This document shows, in pieces, positions 1 to 9,146 of a stretch of DNA of 40,513 nt; position 1 is the stretch's first letter; the number at the start of each line of letters is the position of its first letter. The notes beneath the pieces were generated by a model. The model ran no database searches. It saw only the letters and a program-made list of their open reading frames with translations, and was not told the DNA's origin. Origin of the DNA: Parasporobacterium sp. (GTDB taxonomy: Bacteria; Bacillota; Clostridia; Lachnospirales; Lachnospiraceae); contig JAFUBX010000024.1 of the NCBI GenBank assembly GCA_017459985.1, forward strand, positions 1 to 40,513, written 5' to 3'. Position numbers and translations under genes: made by a program.

Positions 1-735
1 AGAAGATCCTGGATACAGAAGGGCTGAGCAGTGCGGCCATCGAGATCATCAAAAAGAGTGATGCTTAGTCTGTAACCGGGGCCCAGTACACTGTGTATAC
101 CGACGCGAAGTGCACCCAAAAGTATGGCTCTGAGGTGTTGACCATTACAGCTGCAGAGAGTGCCGACGGCAACGGGATGAGCGGCAGCTCCAACATTATT
201 AAAAACGTGCCTCTGGGGACCTACTACCTGAAAGAGACCAAAGCGGGCAAGAACCTGAAGATGGATTCTACCGTCTATTCCGTCACCATCAGCGTGGATA
301 ATTACGGCACCACACAGAAGCCATCCGCAAAGTCCAAGGACGCTCCGGTGCTGGGGTCCCTGCAGATCGAGAAGATCCTGGATACAGAAGGCCTGAGCAG
401 CGCGGCCATCGAGATCATCAAAAAGAGCGATGCCTACTCTGTGGCGGGAGCCCAATATACGGTGTATACGGATGCAAAGTGCACCCGGAAGTATGGTTCC
501 GAGGTACTGACTATTACGGCTGCAGATAACACCGGTGGCAACACAGAGGGCAGCGGGATGAGCGGCAGCTCCAACGTGATCCGGAACGTGCCTTTGGGGA
601 CCTACTATCTGAAAGAGACCAAGGCGGGCAAGAACCTGAAGATGGATACCACGGTCTATTCCGTCACCATCAGCGCGGAGAATTACAGCACTACCCAGAA
701 ACCGGCAGCGAGATCCAAGGACGCTCCGGTGCTGG
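1..735 (+). repeat. Tandem duplication of a CnaB-domain coding unit (369-bp period)
   Basis: Bases from 1 realign with bases from 370 over almost the whole domain. The encoded units share the segments KYGSEVLTITAA, PLGTYYLKETKAGKNLKMD and SKDAPVLG. The second copy has a 12-bp in-frame insertion in the acidic and glycine-rich loop near 527-560. High DNA identity points to recent duplication or continuing recombination between copies. Confidence 0.85.
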
Positions 736-3700
736 GGGAAGTAAAACTGATCAAAAAGTCCCTGCTTCCGGAGATCACAGACGGACATCCCTGCTATTCT
801 CTGGAAGGCGGTGTTTATGGCATCTATACGGACGCTGCCTGCACAAAGGAGTACACCAGGGCAACGACAAACGCCGGAGGGGAGTTCCTGGTCAGAAAGG
901 TTCCTTTCGGAACCTATTATATCAGGGAGCTGACGGCATCTTCCGGATACGACCTGGCCGCCTGCGCGTCAGCCCGGGAAGAAGATCTGCACCGGGTGGA
1001 ATTGTCCGCGGAACAGAAAACGGGAACAGTTCAGTGTGAGGAACCGGTCCAGGCAGCTCCGATCCGGATCCTTCTGCAAAAGGTCGATAAAGAAACCGGA
1101 AAACCATTTCCCGTTGCAGGGGCTGGTTTCGCAGGCGCGGAATACACCTTGAACTATTATACAAATTATGATTATTCCGGGACTCCGGCCAGAACCTGGG
1201 TCTTCGTGACTGACCAGACCGGGAAGGCCTCTCTTTCTGCAGAATCTCTGAAAAAAGGGAGCGACATGCTTTATTTTGACCGGAACCATCTGGCTGTCAT
1301 TCCGCTGGGATCCTTTACTCTTCAGGAGACCAGACCGCCTGCCGGATATTTGCCGGATCCTACGGTTTACCAGTATCAGGTGAATGGGCCCGGGGTGGAG
1401 CAGACAGATCCGGAAAGCGGCATTTACGCCATTCGGACAACTCCGTCCGTGGACTACGGGAAAGGAACGATCAGTCCGGAACAGGTGGCCAGAGGGAACT
1501 TTGCATTCCGGAAAACCAATGGCGGAGCAGAGCCTATCGCAAACTGTCTGTTTGAAGTGAAGAATACCGTAACGGGAGAAACCCATTATCTGGTGACAGA
1601 TCCCAACGGAAACTATGACTCCTCCAGGTTTGACAAAAATAACGGAAATGACGCAGCTGTCACTAAGCTGGAGGACGGATCCTATTCTGTGGATGAGAGT
1701 CTTCTGTCCTGCCGGAACAATGTGTGGTTTTCCATGGACAGTGAAGGAAATGTATCCGAAGCCGATCCGGATCTGGCCTCCTTCCCTTATGGAACTTACC
1801 TTTTCCGGGAAATTGAAACCTCGGCAAACGAAGGCCTGTACATGATCTCCTTTACCGGAACGGTTTATCAGGAGGATACTTTCCGCAATCAGGAGGATCG
1901 GACTGATCTGGGAACAAAGGATGATTCCACGGAGGGGCAGCCCCACATCCGGACTGTGGCCTGGGATGCAGAAGAACTGGATAAAACCGTGGATGCACAG
2001 GACGATGAGATCCTGCTGGTTGACAAGGTGTCTTTTTCTGATTGCCGGAAAGGCGAGACCTATACATTGACCGGAAAAATCTGGGACAAGACCAATGGCG
2101 GATTTTACAAAGAGAAAAACGGAAAGGAACTGATCGTTACCACTACCTTTACCGCAAAGACGGCAAATGGATACACCGAAGTCCGGTTCCGCCTGTCCGG
2201 AGAGATTCTCCGGGAGACCAAAAGCCAGTCTCTGGTAGTATTTGAATGGCTGAAACTGGGGGATCAGATTCTGGATGCCCACACGGATCCGGAGGATCCG
2301 GATCAGATGATCCTGGTCACACAGCCGCCGCTGATCCGGACCGTTTTAAAGAATCCGGAAGACGGAAGTCATGAAGCAGAAGCTTCCAAAGGGATGAATC
2401 TGGTTGATACTGTGGAGTATGAAAACCTGAAAGCCGGGCGGACCTATCTTCTTCAGGGAGTCCTGATGGACCGGCAAACCGGCCGGGAAGCTCTGGATGA
2501 CGAGGGGAACCGGATCACGGCAGAACTGCAGTTTTCTCCCGGGTCTTTGGAGGGAGTTGAGGAACTGACGTTCCAGTTTGACGGTGAACAGCTGAAAGGC
2601 CATTCCCTGGTTGCATTTGAGACACTCTACTGGAAACAGACAGAGCAGGCATCTCATAAGAATCTCTCCGATGAAAACCAGACCGTTTCCCTTCCGGGCA
2701 TAGAGACCTCCCTGAAAGATGATGCGGACCGGGAACCGGATGCATTTGCTTCAGAGGAGATCGTTCTTACGGATATCGTGAATTATCAGAATCTGACTCC
2801 CGGAAATTGCTACAGGATCCTCGGAATTCTGATGAATAAGAAAACGGGCGAACCGGTACTGGATGATAATGGGGAGGAGATTCGCTCTGAGATCTCGTTC
2901 ACGGCGGAGTCGGCGGAAGGAACAGCAGAGCTTTCCTTTACCTTCCCGGGGGTCTGCCTGGCGGGCGAGCGGGTCGTGGCATTCGAACGGCTTTACAGCA
3001 ATGACAAAGAGCTGGCAGTGCATGCAGATCTGGAGGACGCAGATCAGACTGTGGTGATCCCGAAAATCACTACTTCCCTGAAAGACGGTTCCGGCGTCGG
3101 GGGCCAAACAAGCACCGGTGGCGTCTCTCCGGACGGTTCCGGGGACGCTTTGGATGGCGGCTCCGACGCAATGGCATCGGAACAGATCATTCTGGTGGAT
3201 ACTGTAAATTACCAGAATCTGATCGCCGGCCGCAGGTACATCCTGCAGGGAATCCTGATGGATCGGGAAACGGGGAATCCGGCTCTGGATGATGAGGGAA
3301 AGGAAATCACGGCCACAGCTGCTTTTACTGCAGAAACTTCCGACGGATCCGAGGAGATGACGTTCCGGTTCCGGGGAACAATGCTGGCCGGCCACGCTGT
3401 GGTTGCCTTTGAATCTCTTTTCCGGGATCAGAGGAAGATCGCAGCTCATGAGGATCTTCTGGATGCAGAGCAGACTGTTGCATTTCCGGAGATCAGGACA
3501 ACTTTGAAAGATACGACCGATGGAGAGCCGGATGTACAGGTCCGGGACGCACAGGCGCTGCAGGAGATCACCCTGGCGGACACGGTGGTTTACAGAAATC
3601 TGACGGCCGGGCAGGAATATTCGGTGAGAGGGACCCTCATGGACCAGGAGACCGGAGAACCGGCCGTGGATGGCCAGGGAGAGGAGATCCGCTCCGAAAC

Positions 3701-6029
3701 CGTATTTACTCCGCAGACAGAGGCTGGATCTGTGGAACTTGTTTTTACCTTCTCCGGACTCACTCTGGCCGGACGTTCTGTCGTTGCCTTTGAAGAGCTG
3801 TACCGGGAAAACAAGAGAGTGGCGGTCCATGCCGATCTTCAGGATGCGAGCCAGACGGTTGATTTTCCAGGGATCGAAACAACTCTGAAGGATTCATTTG
3901 ACGAGGGACATGATGCACTGGCAGCAAAGGAGCTCTGCCTGGCAGACACTGTTTTCTTCCATAATCTGACGGTCGGGCAGGAATACACGGTAAAAGGGAT
4001 TCTCATGGATCGGGATACTCAGGCGCCGGCCATAGATGATCAGGGCGAAGAGATCCTCTCAGAACTGGTGTTTACGGCACAGGAGCAGGAGGGTTCGGTG
4101 GAACTTGTGTTTACTTTCCCCGGAACTATTCTGGCCGGACATCATCTCGTGGCATTTGAACGATTGTACCGTGGAGAGAAGGAACTTGCCGTTCATGCAG
4201 ATCTGGAGGATGAGGCCCAGACAGTGGATCTTCCCGCCATAAGGACTTCCCTGAAGGAGACCCTCAGCGAAGAGAAGGACGCAGCCGCAGGGGAAGGGAT
4301 CACACTGACCGATACCGTACTATACCGGAATCTGATCCCAGGCAGCAGATACCATGTGTTGGGAGTTCTGATGGATCCGGAGACGGGCGATCCCGCAGTT
4401 GATGACCGGAATAAAGAAATCTCAGCACAGGCGACCTTTATTCCGGAGGAGAAGGATGGATCCGTTGCTTTGACATTTCATTTTGACGGAGCATCTCTGA
4501 CGGGGCATACTCTGGTTGCATTTGAGCGCCTTTACAGGGAGGATAAACTGCTGGCACTTCACTGCGACCTGGAGGATTTCGATCAGACTCTGTGGATTCC
4601 ATGTATCCGCACCAGTCTGAAGGATTCTGCTGATCAGCAGCCGGATGTCTTTGCCTGTGACAGGATCAAACTGACAGACCAGGTCTTTTACCGGAACCTG
4701 ATCCCGGGGAAAGAGTATCGCATCATGGGAACGCTGCATGACAAAGAAAGCGGAAAACCGGTGCGGGATGACCGGGGAAGGGAGATTCGGGCAAAGGCTG
4801 TTTTTACCCCGGAACAAAGGGATGGATCTGCAGAGATTGTATTTGAATTTTCGGGAACCACGCTGGCCGGAAGGTCGGTGGTTGCCTTTGAAGAACTGTA
4901 TCAGAACAACCGGAATGTGGCTGTCCATGCAGATCTCAGCGATCAGGACCAGACCGTTCATCTTCCCGGAATAAAGACGATACTGACAGCAGAAGGTTTG
5001 GACCTTCATTTTGCCCTGTCGGAAAAGAAGGTCGTCCTGACGGATACTGTGGTGTATCAGAACCTTCAGCCCGGATCCAAATATGTGATAAGAGGGGAAC
5101 TGAAAGAAAAAGCAACCGGGAAATCTCTGCTGTCTGCGGATGGCAAAGCGATCAGCGCTGAGGCATTTTTCACGGCGGAAGAGTCTTCCGGAACAGTCCT
5201 TCTCCGATTCGCACCGGACAGGATACCCGCGGAAGGAGTCACTCTCGTGGCATTTGAAAAACTGTTCCGCATAGAGGGGACGGTCCAGAAACAGCTTGCA
5301 GAGCACTGCGATCTGGCGGATCCTTCCCAGACCGTATATATTCCTGCGATCCGCACAGTACTAAGCGCGGAAAAGGGACGGAAGACTCTGTCCGTGACGC
5401 GGAATCAGATCGTATTATATGACAATGTTGCTTATGAGAATCTGTGCCCGGATACGGAGTATTCCATCCGGGGAACGCTGGTCGACCCTGCCACAGGTGA
5501 GATCCTTCAGGATGCTTCCGGGGCGGAGGTGACCGCGGAAGAAACGTTTATCGCCAAAAAGGCATCCGGGTCAGTCAGGATTGCATTTACATTTTCCGCT
5601 CCGGAAACACTTCCCATGCGGATTGTAGCATTTGAAAAACTGCTTCGGGACGGAACCGTAATCGCGCTACATGAGGATCTCGAAGATGCGGACCAGACCG
5701 TACATGTTTCGCAGCCGGAACCGCCTACGGAGCCTCCGACGGAGCCTCCAACGGAGCCTCCGACACAGCCCCCGACGCAGCCGCCGACGCAACCGGAGAC
5801 GCCGACTCCTGCTCCGCAGCCGCCTGCCAATCCGGAACCCCCGAAACCACAGACTCCGGAGCCTCCGTCAAAAAGGCCGTTTGCAGAGGATGCACCGAAG
5901 ACCGGGGATTTGAATCGTCCAGGTCTGTACCTCGGTCTTGGAATTGCGGCGGTGATTTTGATTGCCGGAACGATTCTTGTTCTTATGAGAAGAGGTCGTC
6001 ACAGCGGCAGATCCGGACGGATCCGGTGA
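1..6029 (+). CDS. VaFE-repeat, CnaB-repeat sortase-anchored surface protein (5'-truncated, amber-interrupted)
   Basis: This is the 3' part of a very large cell-wall adhesin; the gene begins before the window. The frame is open from base 3 but has a TAG at 66-68. The uninterrupted remainder encodes about 1,985 residues. In order it holds CnaB/SpaA-like domains (two near-identical ones up to about 735, then more divergent ones to about 1950), then ten VaFE repeats (about 2000-5715), each of about 120-130 residues. Each repeat has an L-x-D-T-V-type first strand, a VAFE or VVFE core and a D-x-x-QTV end, the pattern of Thr-Gln ester-bond domains. A Pro-Thr-Glu/Gln-rich stretch (about 5716-5870) probably spans the wall. 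The C-terminus has a sorting signal, A-P-K-T-G-D at 5892-5909, then about 21 hydrophobic residues and an Arg-rich tail. No signal peptide is visible. A GTG at 93 is only the first possible start after the stop and lies inside a CnaB domain, so it is not a credible natural start. Family assignment is confident; whether the gene is functional is not. Confidence 0.85.
66..68 (+). other. In-frame amber (TAG) codon in the surface-protein gene
   Basis: The second copy of this domain, 369 bp downstream, reads Asp-Ala-Tyr-Ser-Val at this point, with a TAC codon. The first copy reads Asp-Ala-TAG-Ser-Val. The flanking frame is intact on both sides, so a single C-to-G change in the third codon position explains it. 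TAG is used as an ordinary stop by other genes here, for example the acetyltransferase ending at 24150 and the reductase ending at 26327, so reassignment is unlikely. It could be a real nonsense mutation or a sequencing error. Confidence 0.85.
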
Positions 6030-6082
6030 CAGGGGGAGTCATATTGCAATCTTTGAGGATATAGTAATCAGATAGGAACGAA

Positions 6083-6138
6083 GAGCGGAAGGCAAGGAAT
6101 CAGGAATCAAAATTCCTGACGCAGACCTTCCGCTTCTC
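6083..6138 (+). terminator. Long stem-loop after the surface-protein gene
   Basis: An outer inverted repeat (GAGCGGAAGG at 6083 pairing with CCTTCCGCTTCTC ending at 6138) encloses an inner one (CAGGAAT/ATTCCTG). It lies 54 bp after the stop codon. No U-tract follows, so it may be a terminator-like or RNA-stabilising hairpin rather than a standard intrinsic terminator. Confidence 0.45.
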
Positions 6139-6146
6139 GATCTACC

Positions 6147-6329
6147 GCAATGCTGTATTTTTTCGGCAGCTGCTGTCGAAAAACTCACGCATTGCTGCAA
6201 TTTTTCGTCAATAGGCCTCTTAGAGGACGATTTCTGTCAAAAAACTCACGCATTGCTGCAATTTTTCGGCAAAAGTCAGGCCGGCTAGGGCAGTCTGCCG
6301 AAAATCTCACGCATTGCTGCAATTTTTCG
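6147..6329 (+). repeat. 61-bp-period hairpin repeat upstream of cysK
   Basis: A 24-bp core starting CTCACGCATTGC and ending TTTTTCG occurs at 6184, 6245 and 6306, exactly 61 bp apart. A degenerate copy lies near 6147, and GAGCATTGC fragments follow at about 6350, 6446 and 6489. Each core is flanked by complementary arms; in the third copy CTGCCGAAAA and TTTTCGGCAG pair over 10 bp. The period is not a multiple of three, so a 127-codon open frame across it reads the repeat in three different frames and is not credible as a gene. No other gene is seen in 6030-6653. Confidence 0.7.
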
Positions 6330-6543
6330 GCAGCCATTGTCAGAAACGTCGAGCATTGCGGTCAATGTCATGCAGATTTTGAAAATCCCAAAAAACGCAT
6401 GACTACGTATAGAGTGAAGCGCGGCGAATTCCGAAAATGGACATTGAGCATTGCAAGAAAGAATACTGCGTATCACGGTAGTGAACCGCGGAGCATTGCG
6501 GAATCTCCGGTAAAGAGTATTCAGCACAAATGATATAAAACGG

Positions 6544-6572
6544 TTGACAAGACATGAATGAAGTGATATAAA
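6544..6572 (+). promoter_or_regulatory. cysK promoter
   Basis: TTGACA at 6544-6549 and TATAAA at 6567-6572 are separated by 17 bp, a near-consensus vegetative sigma-factor promoter. It lies about 80 bp before the cysK start. Confidence 0.75.
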
Positions 6573-6580
6573 CCTACTAA

Positions 6581-6612
6581 ACTTATAGGAAATGTATGAT
6601 TTCTATGAAATC
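6581..6612 (+). promoter_or_regulatory. Possible CymR-type operator between promoter and cysK
   Basis: ACTTATAGGAAATGTATGAT follows the -10 box directly. Its ATAGGAA core resembles the motif bound by CymR in Bacillus and Staphylococcus. It is followed by the inverted repeat GATTTC-TAT-GAAATC (6598-6612). The position overlapping the start of transcription suits repression by the Rrf2 protein encoded just downstream. The match is from memory of the motif and is not proven. Confidence 0.4.
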
Positions 6613-6653
6613 TATATCAGAAAACAGCGATATGAACATCGCGAGGAGGAGAA

Positions 6654-7583
6654 ATGAACGTATACGAGAGAATTACTGACCTGATCGGCGGAACCCCGCT
6701 TCTGAAGCTGACAAACTATATCGCGGATCATGAGCTGGAGGCAGAGATCTACGGAAAACTGGAATATTTCAATCCGGCCGGCAGTGTTAAAGACAGAATT
6801 GCCAAAGCCATGCTGGATGATGCAGAGGAAAAAGGCGTACTGAAACCGGATTCCGTGATCATCGAGCCTACCAGCGGAAATACAGGAATCGGTCTGTCGG
6901 CGGTTGCCGCTGCCAGAGGATACAAGATCATCCTGACCATGCCGGAGACCATGAGCATTGAAAGAAGGAATCTTCTGAAAGCCTATGGTGCGGAGCTGGT
7001 TCTGACAGAAGGCGCAAAGGGGATGAAAGGGGCAATTGAGAAGGCCAGCGAACTTGCGGCCCAGATTCAGAACAGTTTCATTCCGAGCCAGTTTACGAAC
7101 AGCGCAAACCCTGCGATCCACCGCAGCACCACAGGCCCAGAGATCTGGAAAGATACGGATGGAAAAGTGGATATTTTTGTCGCAGGCGTGGGGACCGGCG
7201 GAACTGTTTCCGGAACCGGCGAATATCTGAAACAGCAGAACCCCAATGTAAAGGTTGTTGCAGTCGAACCTGCCGGATCACCGGTTCTTTCCAAAGGAAC
7301 ACCGGGCCCGCACAAGATTCAGGGCATCGGAGCCGGATTTGTGCCGGATACTCTGAATACGGAAATCTATGATGAGATCATTGCAGTCGAAAATGAAGAT
7401 GCGTTTGAGACAGGAAGAGTCCTGGCAAGAAAAGAGGGACTTCTGGTGGGAATTTCATCCGGAGCAGCCGTATATGCGGCGTCTGTACTGGCAAAACGTC
7501 CGGAGAACAAGGGCAAGATCATCGTCGCTCTGCTGCCGGATACAGGGGAACGGTATCTGTCGACCCCGATGTTTGCTGACTGA
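6654..7583 (+). CDS. cysK: Cysteine synthase A (O-acetylserine sulfhydrylase)
   Basis: This PLP enzyme makes L-cysteine from O-acetylserine and sulfide in the cytoplasm. The product is 309 residues, the usual length for CysK. The PLP lysine is K46 in the PAGSVKDR motif, the substrate-binding TSGNTG loop is at 73-78, and a glycine-rich phosphate-binding loop ([10 protein letters not shown]) lies near residue 180. The start is set by GAGGAGGAG about 8 bp upstream. It stands alone behind its own strong promoter and converges on a CymR-like repressor. In Bacillus and Staphylococcus CymR works as a complex with CysK, so the pairing suggests feedback control of cysteine supply. Nothing looks damaged. 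Closely related cystathionine beta-synthase-type enzymes are possible but less likely at this length. Confidence 0.93.
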   Translation: MNVYERITDLIGGTPLLKLTNYIADHELEAEIYGKLEYFNPAGSVKDRIAKAMLDDAEEKGVLKPDSVIIEPTSGNTGIGLSAVAAARGYKIILTMPETMSIERRNLLKAYGAELVLTEGAKGMKGAIEKASELAAQIQNSFIPSQFTNSANPAIHRSTTGPEIWKDTDGKVDIFVAGVGTGGTVSGTGEYLKQQNPNVKVVAVEPAGSPVLSKGTPGPHKIQGIGAGFVPDTLNTEIYDEIIAVENEDAFETGRVLARKEGLLVGISSGAAVYAASVLAKRPENKGKIIVALLPDTGERYLSTPMFAD

Positions 7584-7613
7584 CAAGGTCCTGTGCGGCA
7601 GCCGCCTGATATG

Positions 7614-7630
7614 ATAAGATCGGATCTTAT
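7614..7630. other. Palindrome between convergent cysK and Rrf2 gene
   Basis: ATAAGATC and GATCTTAT form an 8-bp inverted repeat around one central G. It sits within a GC-rich stretch between the two convergent stop codons. It may help end transcription in both directions, but no clear U-tract is present on either strand. Confidence 0.3.
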
Positions 7631-7675
7631 GCTGCAGCCGGCTGCGGCATTGCCGGCCGGATCTGTAGCATCTGA

Positions 7676-8113
7676 TCAGATCATATAATTATTCATATAG
7701 TGATCCTGTAGCTGATCAAGAATATCCTGGAGGGTAATGCCGTCCAGGTATTCTTTTATTACCCGGGAAAGCCCCTGCCAGATCGGGAGCATGGCAAGAT
7801 CCGTATCCTGTCCGCAGTCAGTCGGATCGGGATCTGCATCCGGTGCCAGGGAGAGAGAGCCTTCTGTTAACTGGAGAATATCTCCCACGGTATATTTCTC
7901 CGGAAGCATGGCAAGCATATAACCGCCCTTCGGCCCCCGGTTTGCTTTCAGCATGCCGGAATTATGAAACAAAGGGACGATCTGTTCCAGATATTTCTTC
8001 GAGATGTTCTGCCTGGCGGCAATCTCTTTCAGTGAAATGTATCCGGCATTCTGATGCTCCGCCAGATCGATCAGCATGCGCAAAGCATACCTTCCTTTTG
8101 TGGAAATGTTCAT
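7676..8113 (-). CDS. Rrf2-family transcriptional regulator, CymR-like
   Basis: The product is 145 residues with the Rrf2 opening MNISTKGRYALRML and a winged helix-turn-helix (about residues 20-60, with KEIAARQNISKKYLEQI and RGPKGGY). The ATG at 8113 is preferred because GGAAAGGG lies 9 bp upstream and the family starts here; an ATG three codons earlier overlaps that site. Only one cysteine is visible in the segment where IscR and NsrR carry their three Fe-S cysteines, so it is unlikely to hold a cluster and is more like CymR. CymR represses cysteine and sulfur genes and senses O-acetylserine through CysK. The convergent cysK neighbour fits that role. Function is inferred from family and position. 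Confidence 0.85.
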   Translation of the reverse strand: MNISTKGRYALRMLIDLAEHQNAGYISLKEIAARQNISKKYLEQIVPLFHNSGMLKANRGPKGGYMLAMLPEKYTVGDILQLTEGSLSLAPDADPDPTDCGQDTDLAMLPIWQGLSRVIKEYLDGITLQDILDQLQDHYMNNYMI

Positions 8114-8137
8114 ATTTATCATCCCTTTCCGGCTGTT

Positions 8138-8178
8138 GTGATCCGGGGTTTATCTTAACACAAACCCGGGCGGATCAC
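8138..8178. promoter_or_regulatory. Inverted repeat upstream of the Rrf2 gene
   Basis: GTGATCC (8138-8144) and GGATCAC (8172-8178) form the outer arms, with GGGTTT/AAACCC inside. It lies 25-65 bp ahead of the Rrf2 start codon, where an autoregulatory operator or leader hairpin would be expected. Nothing more specific can be said. Confidence 0.35.
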
Positions 8179-8208
8179 AATCGTTGTTCCGCTCCGCTGC
8201 CCGCAGCT

Positions 8209-8264
8209 GGGGTCTCAACAGGAGTCTCAACAGGAGTCTCAGCGGGAGTCTCAGCGGGAGCCTC
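8209..8264. repeat. 12-bp tandem repeat, about 4.7 copies
   Basis: Units GGAGTCTCAACA and GGAGTCTCAGCG repeat with a 12-bp period; the first unit begins GGGG and the last is cut short. It lies between the Rrf2 regulator's upstream region and the terminator of the liv operon. Plus-strand frames through it read Ser/Thr-Gly-Val repeats but no gene is supported. Confidence 0.75.
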
Positions 8265-8265
8265 T

Positions 8266-8304
8266 TATAAAAAGACTGCGTACTCCCCGGAAAGAAGAGT
8301 ACGC
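8266..8304 (-). terminator. Intrinsic terminator of the liv-cyclase operon
   Basis: On the minus strand GCGTACTC, an 11-nt loop and GAGTACGC are followed by AGTCTTTTTATAA. The hairpin with U-tract lies about 70 bp past the stop of the cyclase gene, in the right orientation to end the long minus-strand operon. Confidence 0.8.
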
Positions 8305-8375
8305 AATCCTGAAAAACATCAAAGTCTATGACTGGAAACCATTTTATAATCAGAAATGATTCCTTCGGTCAGAGA

Positions 8376-9134
8376 TTATTCTGTGATTGCCCAGACTCTG
8401 GCCGGAAGTCCGGTGGCCTGTTCGATCCTCGGGTAGGAAACAATGATCACAGCGCCTGCGGGCTGTACCTTGTCCAGATTCCGGAGCGCTTCTACCTGGA
8501 GCTTCTCCTGATCCAGAACATAACGTTCGCAGATCAGGTCGCCGGCTTCGGCGGCTACGGTAGAGGCGTCCGTATCCAGCGTCTCATGACCGTTTGCTGC
8601 AGCGTTGCGGGTCTCATAAATGTATTTAAGAGCTTCCAGAGACCAGCCCGGGAAATTCTCAGATCCGTCTTCTCCGGTTCCGGAGAGAGCATCCATATCC
8701 GGCCAGTTCTTATACCAGTCGGTGCGCAGTGCTACAAAAGCGCCGTCCGGGATCGGGCCGTACTGAGCCTCATAGTTCTTGATATCCTCTACGGTGACTG
8801 CATAGTGGACATCCTTCTTCACCTGCTCGGTAATATCAATGACAACCAGCGGGAAGATCAGGTCATGGACATCGTACTGTTCCGACATCTGCTTGCCCTG
8901 GATAAAATGTCCGGGGAAATCAATATGGGTTCCGAACTGTCCCGGGAACTTGAAGGACTGGATCAGGCATTCAAGCTCCGGTTTTCCCCAGTCCCAGAGG
9001 GTCTTCGATAATTCCACGGATCCGGCCGGAATCCCGGACCAGTAGGGACTGTCGTTGTTCAGCGGGTGGGAAAGCTCTACCCACTGATACTTTCTGGCTG
9101 CTTCCAGCGCATTCCAAAGTTTATATTCTGCCAT
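8376..9134 (-). CDS. Cyclase-family metal-dependent hydrolase (kynurenine formamidase/isatin hydrolase superfamily)
   Basis: The product is 252 residues, the family's usual size. The metal-binding signature GTHIDFPGH lies at 68-76 with H70, D72 and H76, and GHETLDTD in the second half is typical of one clade. Members hydrolyse N-formylkynurenine, isatin, or related cyclic or acyl amides with a divalent metal; the exact substrate cannot be read from the sequence. GGAGGATTCTC sets the start. It is the last gene of the liv transporter operon, 12 bp after the binding-protein gene, so its substrate is probably what the transporter brings in. The tryptophan operon divergent to this unit lacks anthranilate synthase, which makes an anthranilate-yielding reaction attractive. 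That link is inference only. Confidence 0.85.
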   Translation of the reverse strand: MAEYKLWNALEAARKYQWVELSHPLNNDSPYWSGIPAGSVELSKTLWDWGKPELECLIQSFKFPGQFGTHIDFPGHFIQGKQMSEQYDVHDLIFPLVVIDITEQVKKDVHYAVTVEDIKNYEAQYGPIPDGAFVALRTDWYKNWPDMDALSGTGEDGSENFPGWSLEALKYIYETRNAAANGHETLDTDASTVAAEAGDLICERYVLDQEKLQVEALRNLDKVQPAGAVIIVSYPRIEQATGLPARVWAITE

Positions 9135-9146
9135 GAGAATCCTCCT

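Noticed and set aside
969-2282. Long minus-strand open frame (437 codons) under the surface-protein gene
   Set aside because: It lies antisense to a clearly coding repeat protein, has no recognisable domain, and reads low-complexity Cys/Pro/Leu-rich sequence typical of shadow frames.
6150-6533. 127-codon plus-strand frame between the adhesin and cysK
   Set aside because: It covers a 61-bp repeat in three different reading phases, so the protein sequence is not conserved between repeat copies.
7843-8331. Plus-strand frame with Ser/Thr-Gly-Val repeats
   Set aside because: It is antisense to the Rrf2 gene and then reads the 12-bp tandem repeat. There is no ribosome site or family match.
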